In this document: positions 22,098 to 34,235 of the stretch, in pieces
How positions within the stretch are numbered: the stretch's first letter is position 1
Layout of the letters: the number at the start of each line of letters is the position of its first letter
Assembly: GCA_902729315.2 (NCBI GenBank)
Contig: LR746272.1
Location: 5,825,327 to 5,889,326 of the forward strand
Source of the DNA: Spirodela intermedia
Lineage: Eukaryota; Streptophyta; Magnoliopsida; Alismatales; Araceae
Reading direction: 5' to 3'
Length of the DNA: 64,000 nucleotides
Notes under the pieces: generated by a model
What the model saw: only the letters and a program-made list of their open reading frames with translations
The model's database searches: none
What the model was told of the DNA's origin: nothing
Translations under genes and position numbers: made by a program

Positions 22098-23756
22098 ATG
22101 GAGCTCCGAGGGCACGACGACGACAGCGACGGCGACGATTTCCTCCCTCACCACCGCCGCCTTGACCTTGGGCATCTCTACCAGGAGGGGGAATTGGGCG
22201 CCATGCCCCCTTCCTCGCTGGCCTCCGCCCCTGCCCCCGTGCCCAACCCCTCTGCCCTCAGCTACAACCATTCCGGCATCCTCGCCTCGGGATCTGCCTT
22301 CCGCCGGCCCCTGCTTTTCCCTTCTCCTCTTTCCTCTTCCCCTCCGCCCCCCCCCGCCTCGACCCCTTCGTCCCACAGGCAGCCGCAGCACTCCCACCAA
22401 CAGCAGTCGCTGCTATCATCTGGAGGAGAAGAGCTGGGAGGAGGTGGGTCATCTGAGGAGGCCAGCGATAACAGCCCCAGGCCTACGGCCGTGCAGCTCC
22501 CCTCGTCGCTCGATCCCAACCTTAGTCTAGTCGGAGAGCGTCCCGGGCCACTACAGCGGCAGCATCCGGGTGAGGTACGCAAGGATCACCCCGATGCAGG
22601 CGCTCCCAAGCCTTTCCCAGCAGCAGTGGGTGCTCCGCATACCATGGACGGTGGTGGGCCTTCGTCGGCGAGGGCGGATATCGCGGCAGCGACGAGGACA
22701 AGGGCGAGAGGGCCTAGCGCGGCATCTTCCGTTCCTAGAACCCTGGGCAGCGGCCCCACCGTAAGGTATAGGGAGTGCCTGAAGAACCACGCAGCCAGGA
22801 TCGGCGGAAATGTGCTCGACGGTTGCGGCGAGTTCATGCCTTGCGGCGAAGAGGGCACGGCAGAGGCCCTCAAGTGTGCCGCTTGCGCCTGCCACCGTAG
22901 CTTTCACAGGAAGGAAGTGGAAGGCGGAGAGGAGGCGGAGGGGCTGTTCCTCCCCCTTTCCTCGGCATCACCGCCGCCAGGTGCACAACGCGGGGCTCTC
23001 CCTTGCTACTACATACCAAGCGGCGTCGGCAATGGGGCATACCCTGGTGGCACCGGGAGGGGAAGCGGCAGCGGCGTTAGGAATCTGCATAACCCGCAGC
23101 CCTTATCATTACAGACGCCCTTCACCGCCGGTCGCCAGAAGCAGCACCCGCGGCTGGGATTGTTACCGCCGGGGTCGGTTGGGACGGGGTTCATTCCGTC
23201 CATGTCGGGAGCGGTGAACTTTGCAAGCGCCCACGATGATGAAGAGAACAACTACAGCGGGGGGACTACCACTACCGAGTCCTCAAGCGGGGATATCCAA
23301 GCCAACATGCTTGCGGCGGCGGGAGTGACGCCGTTCCGTCAGGTGGCGCATACTTCCCACCCTTTCCAATCTTCGCATGCAGTTGGAATGGGGGAGATGC
23401 AGCATTACCAGATCGTGGGAGGGTCAGGGTCAGCGTCAGGGTCGGCGAAGAAGCGGCACCGGACCAAGTTCACGGCAGAGCAGAAGGAGATGATGGCGGA
23501 GTTTGCGGAGCGCGTGGGATGGCGGATGCAAAAGCAGGACGACGGAGCTTTGGATCGCTTTTGTAGGGATGCCGGGGTGAGCCGGCAGGTCTTCAAGGTG
23601 TGGATGCACAACAACAAGAACGTTGTCCTCAAGTCCAAGCAGTCCCAAGGGGAGGACCAGCAGCAACAGGAGCATCACCTAGACGATCAGCCGCAGCCAC
23701 AACCGCAGCCGCAGCCGCAGCCGCAGCCGCAGCAACCGTCGTCTTCTTCGTCCTAG
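22098..23756 (+). CDS. Zinc-finger homeodomain (ZF-HD) transcription factor, intronless
   Basis: 552 residues from the first in-frame ATG at 22098. The frame is open further upstream but only from a TTG. The N-terminal half is Pro/Ser/Gly-rich and disordered. The ZF-HD dimerisation zinc finger covers about residues 221-272 (YRECLKNHAARIGGNVLDGC and KCAACACHRSFHRK), with Cys227, His231, Cys243, Cys249, Cys260, Cys263, Cys265, His266 and His270 available for zinc. The homeodomain covers about 450-512 (KKRHRTKFTAEQKEMMAEFA ... VFKVWMHNNKN), with the family-specific WMHNNKN recognition helix. The C-terminus is a QP repeat followed by Ser. ZF-HD proteins are plant-specific nuclear factors that dimerise through the finger and bind ATTA-type sites in development and stress. 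Intronless structure fits the family. The CDS is very GC-rich. The family is certain, the ZHD subgroup is not assigned, and the protein is longer than most members (often 200-350 residues). Confidence 0.95.
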   Translation: MELRGHDDDSDGDDFLPHHRRLDLGHLYQEGELGAMPPSSLASAPAPVPNPSALSYNHSGILASGSAFRRPLLFPSPLSSSPPPPPASTPSSHRQPQHSHQQQSLLSSGGEELGGGGSSEEASDNSPRPTAVQLPSSLDPNLSLVGERPGPLQRQHPGEVRKDHPDAGAPKPFPAAVGAPHTMDGGGPSSARADIAAATRTRARGPSAASSVPRTLGSGPTVRYRECLKNHAARIGGNVLDGCGEFMPCGEEGTAEALKCAACACHRSFHRKEVEGGEEAEGLFLPLSSASPPPGAQRGALPCYYIPSGVGNGAYPGGTGRGSGSGVRNLHNPQPLSLQTPFTAGRQKQHPRLGLLPPGSVGTGFIPSMSGAVNFASAHDDEENNYSGGTTTTESSSGDIQANMLAAAGVTPFRQVAHTSHPFQSSHAVGMGEMQHYQIVGGSGSASGSAKKRHRTKFTAEQKEMMAEFAERVGWRMQKQDDGALDRFCRDAGVSRQVFKVWMHNNKNVVLKSKQSQGEDQQQQEHHLDDQPQPQPQPQPQPQPQQPSSSSS

Positions 23757-26400
23757 CTCGGCGGCTGCTCTGATATTTCCTTGTCGTTGAGTTGGTTTTT
23801 CCTTGTGTCCGATCATCATCATCAGCGCGCCGTGATTTGCTGGACATTCGTCTGACCCCCCGGGCCAAGCCGTGGGGTTATGTGGATGCAGGTGGAGCGA
23901 ATTCGACGGGGCGGTCACTTTACTCCCGGTAAGTCTCCCATGGATAGTTACTGTGGAGATGCTCCCCTTCCTGTTCTCCGTTATCAGCAACAACACTCCA
24001 GTGCCACTTCCCTACCACACTGCACAAGCAATGCCTCTCATTTCGTCAACGGCAGCGCCCTCGCTCCTCTCGGCCTTCTCCTTCTCTCCGGGCGCCGACC
24101 GTCCTCCTTGCTTCTCGAAGGATATTTCTTTGTTATATTGATCGTCAAATTCTTCTTTCTTCCCCTTGGTTGGTCGCTCACCTGGAGGACGGACGCTCGT
24201 GGACAACGAACGTATCTATCGGTGCACTGGGACATCCTTGTCTTCACTAGGGTTTCCCTTCTCTCCCCCCTCGCTCATCATCGGCCGGAGCTCTTTTTGG
24301 TGTCGCGCTGCAGCATCCTCGTGATCCATGCCCTTGGCTACTGTTTGCATCACCAGCTGTTCGTACTCCCGCCCATTCCTTGTCAGACAGAGCCTGTTGC
24401 AGCGAGCTCGGTGTCGAAGAGGTCGCCCAGCCGTCTGCAGTTGATTAATTGCGTTCTGCAGGGTTTTTTCCCGCGGGGATGGCTCGCTCCGTTCCCTCTC
24501 CCTCTTGGATTCCCACGGATTTACCAAATGACTTCTCGCCCCTGCCGCCTCCGGGAACGGTCTTCCGAGCGGATGGATTCCGCGAATGCGAGCGAGGCTG
24601 GTTCTTTCACCAAAGCGGCAGGAGGAGAGGAGCTGGTTTCGGCCTTCCGATTTGGGAGGCTTCCTGGGGCGAAGACGACGACCGAGAGAGGCTATGTGAC
24701 GCACTGCAAGTTTGGCACATGATGGACGGGCTGCCAAGCAGATTACACCGCGGCCGAGCCAGGCGGATGTTTCTCCGACGCAGGCGCGGTCCTGCGAGGC
24801 TGCTGATCGGCCGCATGTCGGCCTCCTAGGGCTTCCAGGCCTCTGCAAGGCTAACCAATAATAAAATCGACCGGTCGAGACCGAAGGACAGTGGAAAACC
24901 TGAAAATCACAAAATAACCCTCGTCAGAGGAAGTCGCACTTAATAAAGAGTCTCGTCTGCTGCCATCAGTCTCCTCCCGGCCCCCCTCGCCTTGTTATTA
25001 TTAGGCTTCTCCTATATCAAGCCCCGACCCGATCCCCCGCCGCCGAGGAGGGCGGCCTTATCCGGCCACCGCTGCGGGCGACGGGCCATAAAATAGCCGC
25101 CGTACGAAAGACTCGGGGAATATGATAAGAGATTTTTTAGCCGATGAGGACATGGTAAGATGAGACGCGTCGCAGTCTCGAGCGAAGGGAAACGCACAGA
25201 TATTGAAGAAACTCAAACCCTTTGCCCTTTCCCTGCTTGGAACAGCCATGTCAAAGCGAAGAAGAACGGGCACCATCAATGCGACCGGCCCTGGAACCCG
25301 CCATGAGAGTAGAAAGAGTCAACTATTTTTAAGGAAAATAGTTAATTGTCATCATCAAGAGTCAACTGTTGATAGAAGAACGGTCGACCCGAAAAGTGAG
25401 GTGTTGAGCATTTTGGCTGTGAAGACGCGTGGCGCCGTAAGAGGCTACCGCAAGGGCGGCGGTCGAGAGGCTGTCGAACTCTGCTCCAACGGCAAGTCCT
25501 TATGATCGTTGCCCGCAGTCGTCGCCCCACACGAGGGAATTTGGTCCACGGGCAGGGTAGCGGCGACAGTCAGGAGTTGTGGACGGCGGTGGAATTCAAG
25601 CTACCTTAATTAATCCGGGCCGCCTTCCAGGAAGGAGGGACTTCAAAAGTCGCCGCATTGGACGGACACCTGCCAGTGCAGATTTGTCAATACAGAACAG
25701 CCTTCCAATGGTTGGCGCCGTGCGGGTTGGGTTCTGGGACGCGGGGGACCTTCCCCCTTCGGTCTGCCGCCGCCACCGCTGACGGTCTTGCCTCAGCCAT
25801 AACCCTCTACGGGCGTCGCTCTCGTCAGCCGAGGCAGACGAAGATCAATTCAACAACGATCGCTCTCAGCTATCACGGCAATGTTAATGACGATGACAAT
25901 AATACGGCAAGGATCACATGATAAGTCGGGGCTTTGAATGTCCGACCGTACGAAAACCATGGTCCGGAGTCACGTCGCCCCAGGGAGGGACACAGATCCT
26001 CAGATTTTGTCTTCCGGAGAGTCCATGGGGCCAATATGTGTTCCGCGGATGGGTCGAGACGAGAGGACCCGGCTCTAGTCTCTGCCGCGTGCTGATAGGG
26101 TCATGAAATCGGAGGGACAGAAGGCAGCGGCATATAACGGACGTACCTTCCGAGAGACTATGGATGCACGGATCGGTCACTCAAACCATCCATCGAAACG
26201 GGGGTCACTGGTACTGAACATCAGGCTTCGATTGAAGGTGAGGAGCCGTCGCGGAGGAATAAGAGGTAAATGAAGAAAGATCCCGAGCGCGTTGTGTGGA
26301 CACAATACAGGCAGTGACGCCGCCCCCCCGCCCTCCCCGCCCCCCCATCCCTTGAAGGAACGGCCCTGATGTATGTCTGGTTGAATCAATTGCCACGTCC
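23757..26400. other. GC-rich region downstream of the ZF-HD gene, 3' UTR and unassigned
   Basis: The first few hundred bases should be the 3' UTR of the ZF-HD gene. Beyond that, long open frames on both strands (23880-24722 plus, 24216-24848 minus) overlap one another with no domain and simply reflect high GC content. C-rich runs occur near 26320-26347. No gene is supported. Confidence 0.4.
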
Positions 26401-27520
26401 TCCAGGGTTGAGAGAAATTATCATTACCTTTTTCTCAACATCTTTCTCAATCTTAGGGCTATCAATTTACTACCTTGGAGCTAGTCGAGTCTCGTTTCAC
26501 CCTCCACATCGTGGGTAGCGTATTTCTTCTTGAAGTTTTTTCTTCCCCGCCCGCACGACTCTCGTCTCCAAGTGATCTTAACCCTTCTTCATTGACCTAG
26601 AAACTAGTTTATGGTTCACAATCAATTGTGGGGGAACCTTGTGTTGAAACACACAATGCGAGTCAAAGAGTTCGTGGGCATTGTCTGTCATCACTATGTT
26701 GCTTTTCTAAATGATTCCCAAGCTGTGAAAGATCGTTGTTTTTGATATGGGTTCTGTTAGTGTGAGTTAAACTACACGGCGGTGCCGAACTGCATATCCC
26801 GTCGGATTAAATGAGCTGAAGGAAGATGACAATGGGCAACAATTCTTTCTGGAGAAGTGATATCTTCCCCAATGAATATATTTAGCTACGGAAAATTCTT
26901 TACTCATTTCCATGCATGGAGTTAAGATAAAACCATGTATTATGAATATGTATTATGAGCAAATATTAGTCGTCTACCTTTGTTGCTCATCTTCATATTT
27001 TGCGCAATTAAGATCCCAGATCTTTTTTTTTTTCCAACAACTGCATTGAATTGCATTTGAGGAATTACACTTAATTTACTCATAAGAACCATTTGTGAGG
27101 ATGATGTTACCTTGAAGAATATTGGGAAGGATGAATATCTCCTAATCAACAAGGCACATTGACAATAAACTTGCTCCGCATCAAGTGGAGATGCCAATTT
27201 ATTGACTCATTAGTGATGCATGATTACGAAGGTAACACAGTCAATGAAAATTGAGTGATCTATGGATTGTTTTGGGTTTCTTATTATATTAGGATGGTCA
27301 TCATTGGGTCAACGCAGGCTGTGATGATAATGCTTGATATCAGGACTCATACACTTAAATGAAATGACACGAAAAACTTCATTCCTCACATGCATTTGTA
27401 GTTGGGAATGGAAATATTACAATGAGGGATATCTCTTAGCTCTATAGAGTCTTGTGTGTATATCTATATGTGATTTACATGTATCATCATTTGTATAATC
27501 TGATTGATTTAACATCATTA
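26400..27520. other. AT-rich anonymous sequence
   Basis: Composition returns to AT-rich. 26.5-26.9 kb has the phrase structure of an LTR but no partner copy is in the window. No coding region recognised. Confidence 0.35.
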
Positions 27521-27768
27521 CCTACAAGATCAAAAATGAAAAATAGTTTTATATCTAAATGAACTATTTCAAAAATATTAATTTTAACTTTCAGTCTCTT
27601 AAATGCATGAAATTTAACATATTTCATTTTCGACGATCACTAATTAAATGATCAAAAGTTTACTTAAAGTTTTCAAACTATCTTCAACTTTCTCTTCTAG
27701 ATTTCTGCACCCAAGTATCACATTTCATTTGTCTTTTATTATTATTTTTATTATAAACACCATCTTTT
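27520..27768 (-). mobile_element. Inverted fragment of the Athila-like 3' internal region
   Basis: The reverse complement of this segment matches 33835-34085 closely. Shared pieces include TTTGAAATAGTTCATTT, AATTTCATGCATT, GACAAATG and GTTTATAATAA. So the non-coding region between protease and 3' LTR of the Athila-like element is present here in the opposite orientation, ending immediately before the leader-like sequence at 27769. It is a relic of a rearranged or nested element. Confidence 0.7.
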
Positions 27769-28341
27769 TGACGTCGTTGCCAAGGAGATTTGTTTTTAAC
27801 TGGTGTTAACTGATTTAGTTTTTCATATTTCAGTGTTTTTTTTAAAATAATTATTATAGCTTTTATTATTTTATTATTATCATAATATCTCTAAAAAATT
27901 AAAAAATTAAAAAAGGATTTATTAGGCTCATTTGATTTCTATTTACATTTATTTCATAAGTTAAAATTTTAAATCTTTAGTTTCTATTTATCTACTTGAG
28001 TATTTTAAATTTCACATTGATTCTATACTTCTCTTTGACATATTTATTAGAATCATATATTCATATCATGATTATTGCTAGAATTAAATTTTGAGAACTT
28101 AATTTATGAACAGTAGATGTAGCCTCCAATCAATCTTAGAAAATTCAGCTACCAACCAATCTAAGAATTTAGGGGCACAAGAAAAATGAATTTACTACCT
28201 ATATTAGAGACTACAACAATAGGAAAAGAAAAAAAATCATCTTCTATAGATGTAGAATCACTTGGGGTGAATCATCCAATTTAAGAGAGTGAGAATGTTG
28301 AAAATACTCAACCTTATAAACCTATGTATGGTTATTATACA
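27769..28341 (+). mobile_element. Athila-like internal leader and start of gag
   Basis: The segment begins with TTTTTGACGTCGTTGCCAAG, resembling the primer-binding and leader signature TTGGCGCCGTTGCCGGGG of Athila/Tat Gypsy elements. About 410 bp later an ATG near 28188 opens a short gag-like start (MNLLPILETTT). The frame is broken, and the element is interrupted at 28342 by the 2.2-kb LTR. Gag-type sequence continues on the other side at 30562. Confidence 0.55.
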
Positions 28342-30561
28342 TGATTTATATAGACCTACTAAAGCTAGATTTATGTGTTTTCATTAGCTTTATTATTTAA
28401 TTTTATTTTGATAACTTATAGAATAAATATAGGATATATTATTAATTTTAAAAGTTTGAAGTTAGAAAATTTTGATTATTAAAGTAAAAATAATAAAATA
28501 TAAAAAATTCTTCTACCTATTGGCAAGTCGACACTCAATAGTTGACCTAGAGGGGGGACAGTGGTCAAGTAGATAGACCCAGACTAGGGGAGCCATGACC
28601 TAGGCTCGAGTGATGAAGGCCTCACTCCACACACAAGTACATCATCCCCTTCCACGTCCCAATGGCTAACCGGTTGTGGGGCAAGGAGTGCCCATACACA
28701 CGTGCACGCATGAGGGTAGACCACCTTATTACCTTCTCCTAAGATGATCTTGGACATTATTTATTTCGGGAGAAGGATCTCTATTGAGAAACTGTAGCTT
28801 TAGTTTATATTCAGCATATGGTCCAAAATATTTACGATGTGAGACTAAATGTTTTCGTCTATTTCAGCACAACCATCTAGAGTACGATGTGCTCCAATGG
28901 TATGTAGAGAGCCACGTCATCCAATCAGCTTGATCCTATGGTTAGAGAACCGTCATGATACTTGATGCATAAAGTGATTCATCAGCGATTCACGAATCCA
29001 ATGCTGCTCAGCACACATGTGGTCTTAAAGGATGATTTAATGGCTATGGAGATGCCACAGTACTAGAACTTAAGTTTCTGATTGACAACGATTCATGGTG
29101 GGTTGATCGTGCATTGCTTAGCGTGCCACATACTAAGCTCATTTGATCTAGTAGCTATCAAAGCACCACGATATTGGGAATTTAAGTCTTCACACGTATC
29201 ACTATTAGGGACATAAAGATAATAATTGATTATTTTTGGTAAAATAGATATTATTGATTATCTTTAAAAATCCTGATGGCAGTCATGAATATGTAATTAG
29301 TTCTTCCCTTCTTATGCACGATCAATGTCTCTAGCGATCAACAAACTTATTTCTTCCTCTCCTGACTACACTCAAGGCCTCTAGTAAGTGGTAAGCACTT
29401 CCCTTCTCCCCCTTGACAATGGTGACAACATGGTTGACCCCTTTTTCAATGGATCTTTCTGGCAAGCAGCACAACAGTTCCGTAGGATACTTTTGTGACT
29501 TTTGACGTGGTGTGACACGTTCGGATAAAACCAACCTGCCACACTGGTGTCTCCAATTGCCTAAGAAGTAGGCTAAACTTTGGCAATAATTTATTTCTTA
29601 TTTTCAGCATTTGCTTACCTACTTTTGTCATTTACTTATATTTTATGACAAGTTCTTTTTGTTTCATGCATGTTTCGATTGAAATGAGTAGAACTAATTC
29701 AAAACTTGATGAATGATCTTCATTCTTTTTTTGATTCCTTCAAAATTCATTTGTGATTAAGCTAAGATTGTTTTCAACTTATTTTCTATTAATTTTTGTA
29801 GTCAAAGATTAATATATTCATGTTCCTGATGTTCTATGAATAATGAATATTTTTTCTATTTTCAAAAGTGAAATCACAAATATTAAGGGTTGATTAATGA
29901 GCGTTCAACAGTTGAAACAAGTTGGAGACATTCACAGCTGACCTTATGTCCTGTGTGTGAATCCTTGAGCAGACATTCATCTGAGAAAATGGGTTGATCG
30001 TATTTCTCTCTTTCTTCATTTTTCATCTTATTTCTCTCTCTCCCTCTCTTGTGAGACCTCTCTTCTCTCTCCATCTCTTGTGAAACCTCTCCCTTTCTCT
30101 CCCTCTCTCTCAATTGGTCTCCTTCTCTCTCCTTCTTTCTCTCTCTCTCTCTCTCTCTCTCGTGAGACTTTTCTCTCTCTGTATTTCACATGAGATTTCA
30201 TCCTCTCTTGTGAGAGCTCTCTCTCCTCCTCTCTCTTTCTCTTCCTTTCACAAGAGATCTCATCCCTTCCCTCTCTCATGAGAGCTCTCTCTCCTCCTCT
30301 CTCTTTTTCTTCCTTTCATGAGAGATCTCATCCTTTCTCTCTCTCTTGAGAGCTCTCTCTTCTCTCTTTTTCTCCTTCCTTTTCTCTGCTTTCCTTTCTT
30401 TATTCTTCTCACTTCACCATTCTATTTATTATTCTTATTAAATATTAATAACATATTTAAATCACTTAATATATAAACTAACTTCTATACTAGTATTTTA
30501 TTAAGTCTTAGTTATAAATATTATTAGATACTGTGCATTTAAACACAACAACAAGTGCACA
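28342..30561 (+). repeat. 2.2-kb LTR, left copy, Athila-like family
   Basis: This region aligns over its whole length with 34236-36385: the start (ACTAAAGCTAGATTT against GGTAAAGTTAGATTT), GTTGACCTAGA, GGGGAGCCATGA, the GTTTTCGTCTATTTCAGC segment, the CT-rich end and the final CAAGTGCACA. It carries a CT-rich minisatellite not expanded in the other copy. It sits inside gag sequence, so it may be a solo LTR inserted into an element of its own family, or the 5' LTR of a truncated element. Confidence 0.75.
30000..30390. repeat. CT-rich minisatellite inside the LTR
   Basis: At least three tandem units of about 62-68 bp (unit starts near 30198, 30260 and 30328). Each contains a short palindrome such as CATGAGAGCTCTC followed by CTCCTCCTCTCTC. 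The right LTR has roughly one unit at 36060-36170. Confidence 0.75.
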
Positions 30562-33500
30562 CCACCTACTTTGTAGGTTAAACTTATTATTTTGTCAAAT
30601 ATTTATCTTGATATTCGTCATAACACTTTAGAAATATTTCTTGAATTTCGTGGGTTAACTAATGAGGAACTATATTAACATATTCTTCAATTTTTAGCTG
30701 CATGTAAACTTATCCATATTCATAATATTCCTCAAGATGCATTTAGATTGTGTCTCTTTCTATATTCATTGCATGATAAAGCTAGAGATTGGCTCACATC
30801 ATTACCACATGAGATCACCACATAGTTAGAAGTAGAGTAAGTATTTTTAAGAAAATTTTATCCCATTGGCAAGACTCATGCCATATGGAAACCATTCTCT
30901 AATTTACTTAAAAATTAGGAGAAATATTCCATGAATCTTGAGAAAGATTCAAGGAGCTTTAAAGGAGATGCCCACATAATGAAATTGCCAAATGGTAATT
31001 AAATTATGTATTTTATGATGGCATATCTAAACAACACAAGAACACTATAAATGTTGCATTTGGAGGCCCATTCATGAGTAAAGATGAGGATGAAATTTAT
31101 AGATTATATGAAAATTTAAGTAAAAATTTAACTAAATTTGAATCTTTTACTTTATATCATTGTACCAATAATGAAAATAAAAGAGGAATGTTTGATGTTA
31201 GAAATCATGATGCATTAGACTTTAGAAATGAAATTAGTGAGGTTCATCAATAGTTAAATATTTTATATGATCATTTACTATATAAAAAAGAACTTACATA
31301 ACTTGCACAACATTCATATTCTTGATGTTCATCATGTGGTAGGACTGATTATTCTGAATCTCAATGTCTAAATTTAGATCAAGAGCATCCACATGCACTT
31401 TATAATTGTAGGAATCAGTCAAATCCTCCTTGGAAAAATCAGAATAATTTTTCAAATTCTCAAAATCATGCTATAAATTCTCAATCATTTCCTAAACCTA
31501 ATATACATTTATACCTCCTAATCAACCACAATATAATGCTAAGCCCTTGTTTCAACAAAATACTTATAATTTTCAGCAAGGTACTCATCAGGCACTAATC
31601 CACAATTTTACCTTTTCTTCTTCAAGTTAGGTCCCTAATTTTAGCCCACAATATCTTAATTCATATCAAATTAATCTTATATGAATTTAAATTCGATACA
31701 ACAATTTATGGGGTAAATGATGCAAAAATTTTAAGAAGTAAATACATTTATGATGAAGATGATAGAGAAAATTAGACAAAAGGACCAGTAAACACCTCTT
31801 AGGTTAGAAAAAGAGAGAATGTAAGTTAGCCTTGGTCCATTCAAAATGTAAAATAAGTCATCTTCCTAGTCAACCCATCATGAACTCACGAAATCAGCCT
31901 TCTAGTAGCCATGAACCATTTACATCTCAAGGTTTCGAAAATGTAGAAGCAATGACCACTTTGAGGAGTGAAAATAACTCAAAGATCTATATGTACCAAA
32001 TTTTTTAGAAAAATAAGTTCATGATGATGATAATGATCATAATAGTTTAATTTTTGATGATGAGAATTTAGAGGAAGAAAAAAAAGAATAAAAAGAAGAA
32101 AAGTCAGAAGTACCACCCATTTCTATTTTATCACAACCGGATCAACTTAGAAAAATAGTCCCCTTTCCTAAGGAATTAGAGCCAAAACTTCAGAAAAGAA
32201 CTAACCTTGTGAAGAGCTAATGGAAATATTTAAATAAGTTCAGATCTCTATTTCTTTGATAGATGCAATCAAACATATACCTACATACACAAAAAATTTA
32301 AAAAATTATGCACACTTCATCGATCACCTCAGAAGATATCTTTATCCGAAGAAGTCAGTGCCATTATTTCTCATTCCTTGCCTAGAAAATGTAAGGATCT
32401 AAGAGGACTTCTCATCTCATGTAAAATGGGTGAAACTATATTTTAAAATGTGCTTTTAGCTTTGGGAGCAAGTGTTAATTTATTACCTTTGGCTATTTTT
32501 GAAAATTTAAAACTAGGAGAACTAAAACCAACTTTAGTGTAACTTTAGCTAACTGATAGATCCACTAAAACTCCTAGGGGTCTCCTAAAAGATGTCATCA
32601 CCAATGTTAAAGGATGTAGATTTTTAGTAAATTTTTTTATTTTAGATATTTATGTTTTAGATGATCTTACTCATGCATCAATCATCATAGGATGCTCATT
32701 TCTTGCTACAACCAAGGGAAATATTGATTGCAAAAATGGAATTATAAATATGAAATCTGAAGGTCAAAATATCTCTTTAAATCTTTTTAAAAGTTCAAGA
32801 ATTTCACATGAAGATATTGATGTAACTGATTCATGCATAGGAGAAATGAATTATGTTCACAAAAGTTGATCAATTAATTCTTTTATTTCATGTTCATGCA
32901 TTAGATCAAAAATATTATAAGAAAGAGGCATTAGATGATGACATAACACTCATGGAGTCATCATATACTTGTGTCTAGCTGAAGATGTTAAACTTAGCAT
33001 TGATTCAGAGGCAACCCAATAATTTTTTTTACAAATTTAATTTTTGTTTTGTAGTTAATAAATTTAGAATTTCATTGCTCCTTATTTTGTTAGTCTTACC
33101 TCATACATTTATGTTTTATCATGTTATACTTGCTGATTTATGAGTATATATTTTTTGCTTTGCAGTTTAATTTGATAATATATTTCATGTCATTGAGGAT
33201 AATTTTGATTTTAATTTGAGGGGAGCAAAGAAAATTCAGTTAGATTTATTTCATGGATAATTAGTATAGATAGAAAATTTAAAACTAGTATTGATGAATT
33301 CATGGATTTCTATATTTTTCTTGTAAGATGGGAAATTTATTTAAGTATGAAGGTTAAAGTGTGTTAGACTTAGTGACTTCAAGTGATAGAAAAATAAAAT
33401 ATAGTACATTGAAGGATGAAATATTTTCAAAATATATCTTGATGATCATGATCCACATGTTATGAATTCACATTTTGAATTAGTAGGAATCATGAAGTTG

Positions 33501-34235
33501 GATATAATGAGGTTGAAATTGTATAAAAATTATTGGAAGCTAGACATTCTTAGTATAGGGAATGTTGAGTAGTTGACCTTTTTTTTTATATATATATAGA
33601 TATATATATAAAATCATCATATGGTAGTGTAAGACCTAACTCACAAAAAAATATATATATATTGAGATTTCTCACTTGTTCCATAGAAACTTTTCTATAT
33701 GTGAGATTAAGACTAGATTAAAAAAGAATTGAGTGCTAAGGCTTCTATGGGGATTTCTCACCTATCTCGTGGAGGCTTTCTACTTGTGAGATTTAGACAG
33801 AAAAAAAAAGCTATATGAGGAAAGCTACTTACCTATGATGTTTATAATAATAATAATAATAGAAGACAAATGGAATACACTACTTGAGTGCATGAATCTA
33901 AAAGAGAAGGTAGAAGATACTTTGAAAACTTGAGTAAATTTTTGATGATTTAATTATTGATTTCTTAAAATGAAAGATGTTGAATTTCATGCATTGAAGA
34001 GAATGAAAGTTAAGATGAATATTTTTTGAAATAGTTCATTTGGATATGAAAACATTTTTTAATTTTGATTTTGTAGGAAACTATTTTGAATCAAATGAAT
34101 ATCTGAATATTTATTTGAATATCATCTCTAGTGGAAAAATGAGAAAATAAATGATTCATGTAAAATAATTAATAAATAGTTTTTAACTTTGTAAGTACTT
34201 TGCTTATTGCTAGGGACTAGCAAAATTCAAAGTTG
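30562..34235 (+). mobile_element. Internal region of a non-autonomous Athila-like Gypsy element (gag and protease only)
   Basis: Plus-strand translation, broken by stops, gives a retrotransposon Gag domain at about 30700-31000 (FRLCLFLYSLHDKARDWLTS, FLRKFYPIGKT) and GGPFMSKDEDEIYRLYENL near 31060. A CxxC zinc-knuckle-like piece, CSSCGRTDYSESQC, lies near 31330. A retropepsin-like domain is at about 32440-32790 (LALGASVNLLPLAIFENLKL, DRSTKTPRGLLKDVI). After that comes only AT-rich non-coding DNA, with the family signature ATTGAGGATAATTTTGATTT near 33195 and GGGACTAGCAAAATTCAAAG before the 3' LTR. No reverse transcriptase, RNase H or integrase motif was found. This is the layout of gag-pro-only non-autonomous elements that depend on a relative for replication enzymes. 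Confidence 0.8.

Noticed and set aside
23880-24722. 280-codon plus-strand frame after the ZF-HD gene
   Set aside because: Begins at a non-ATG codon, overlaps a 210-codon minus frame, and has no domain. Low stop density is enough to explain it.
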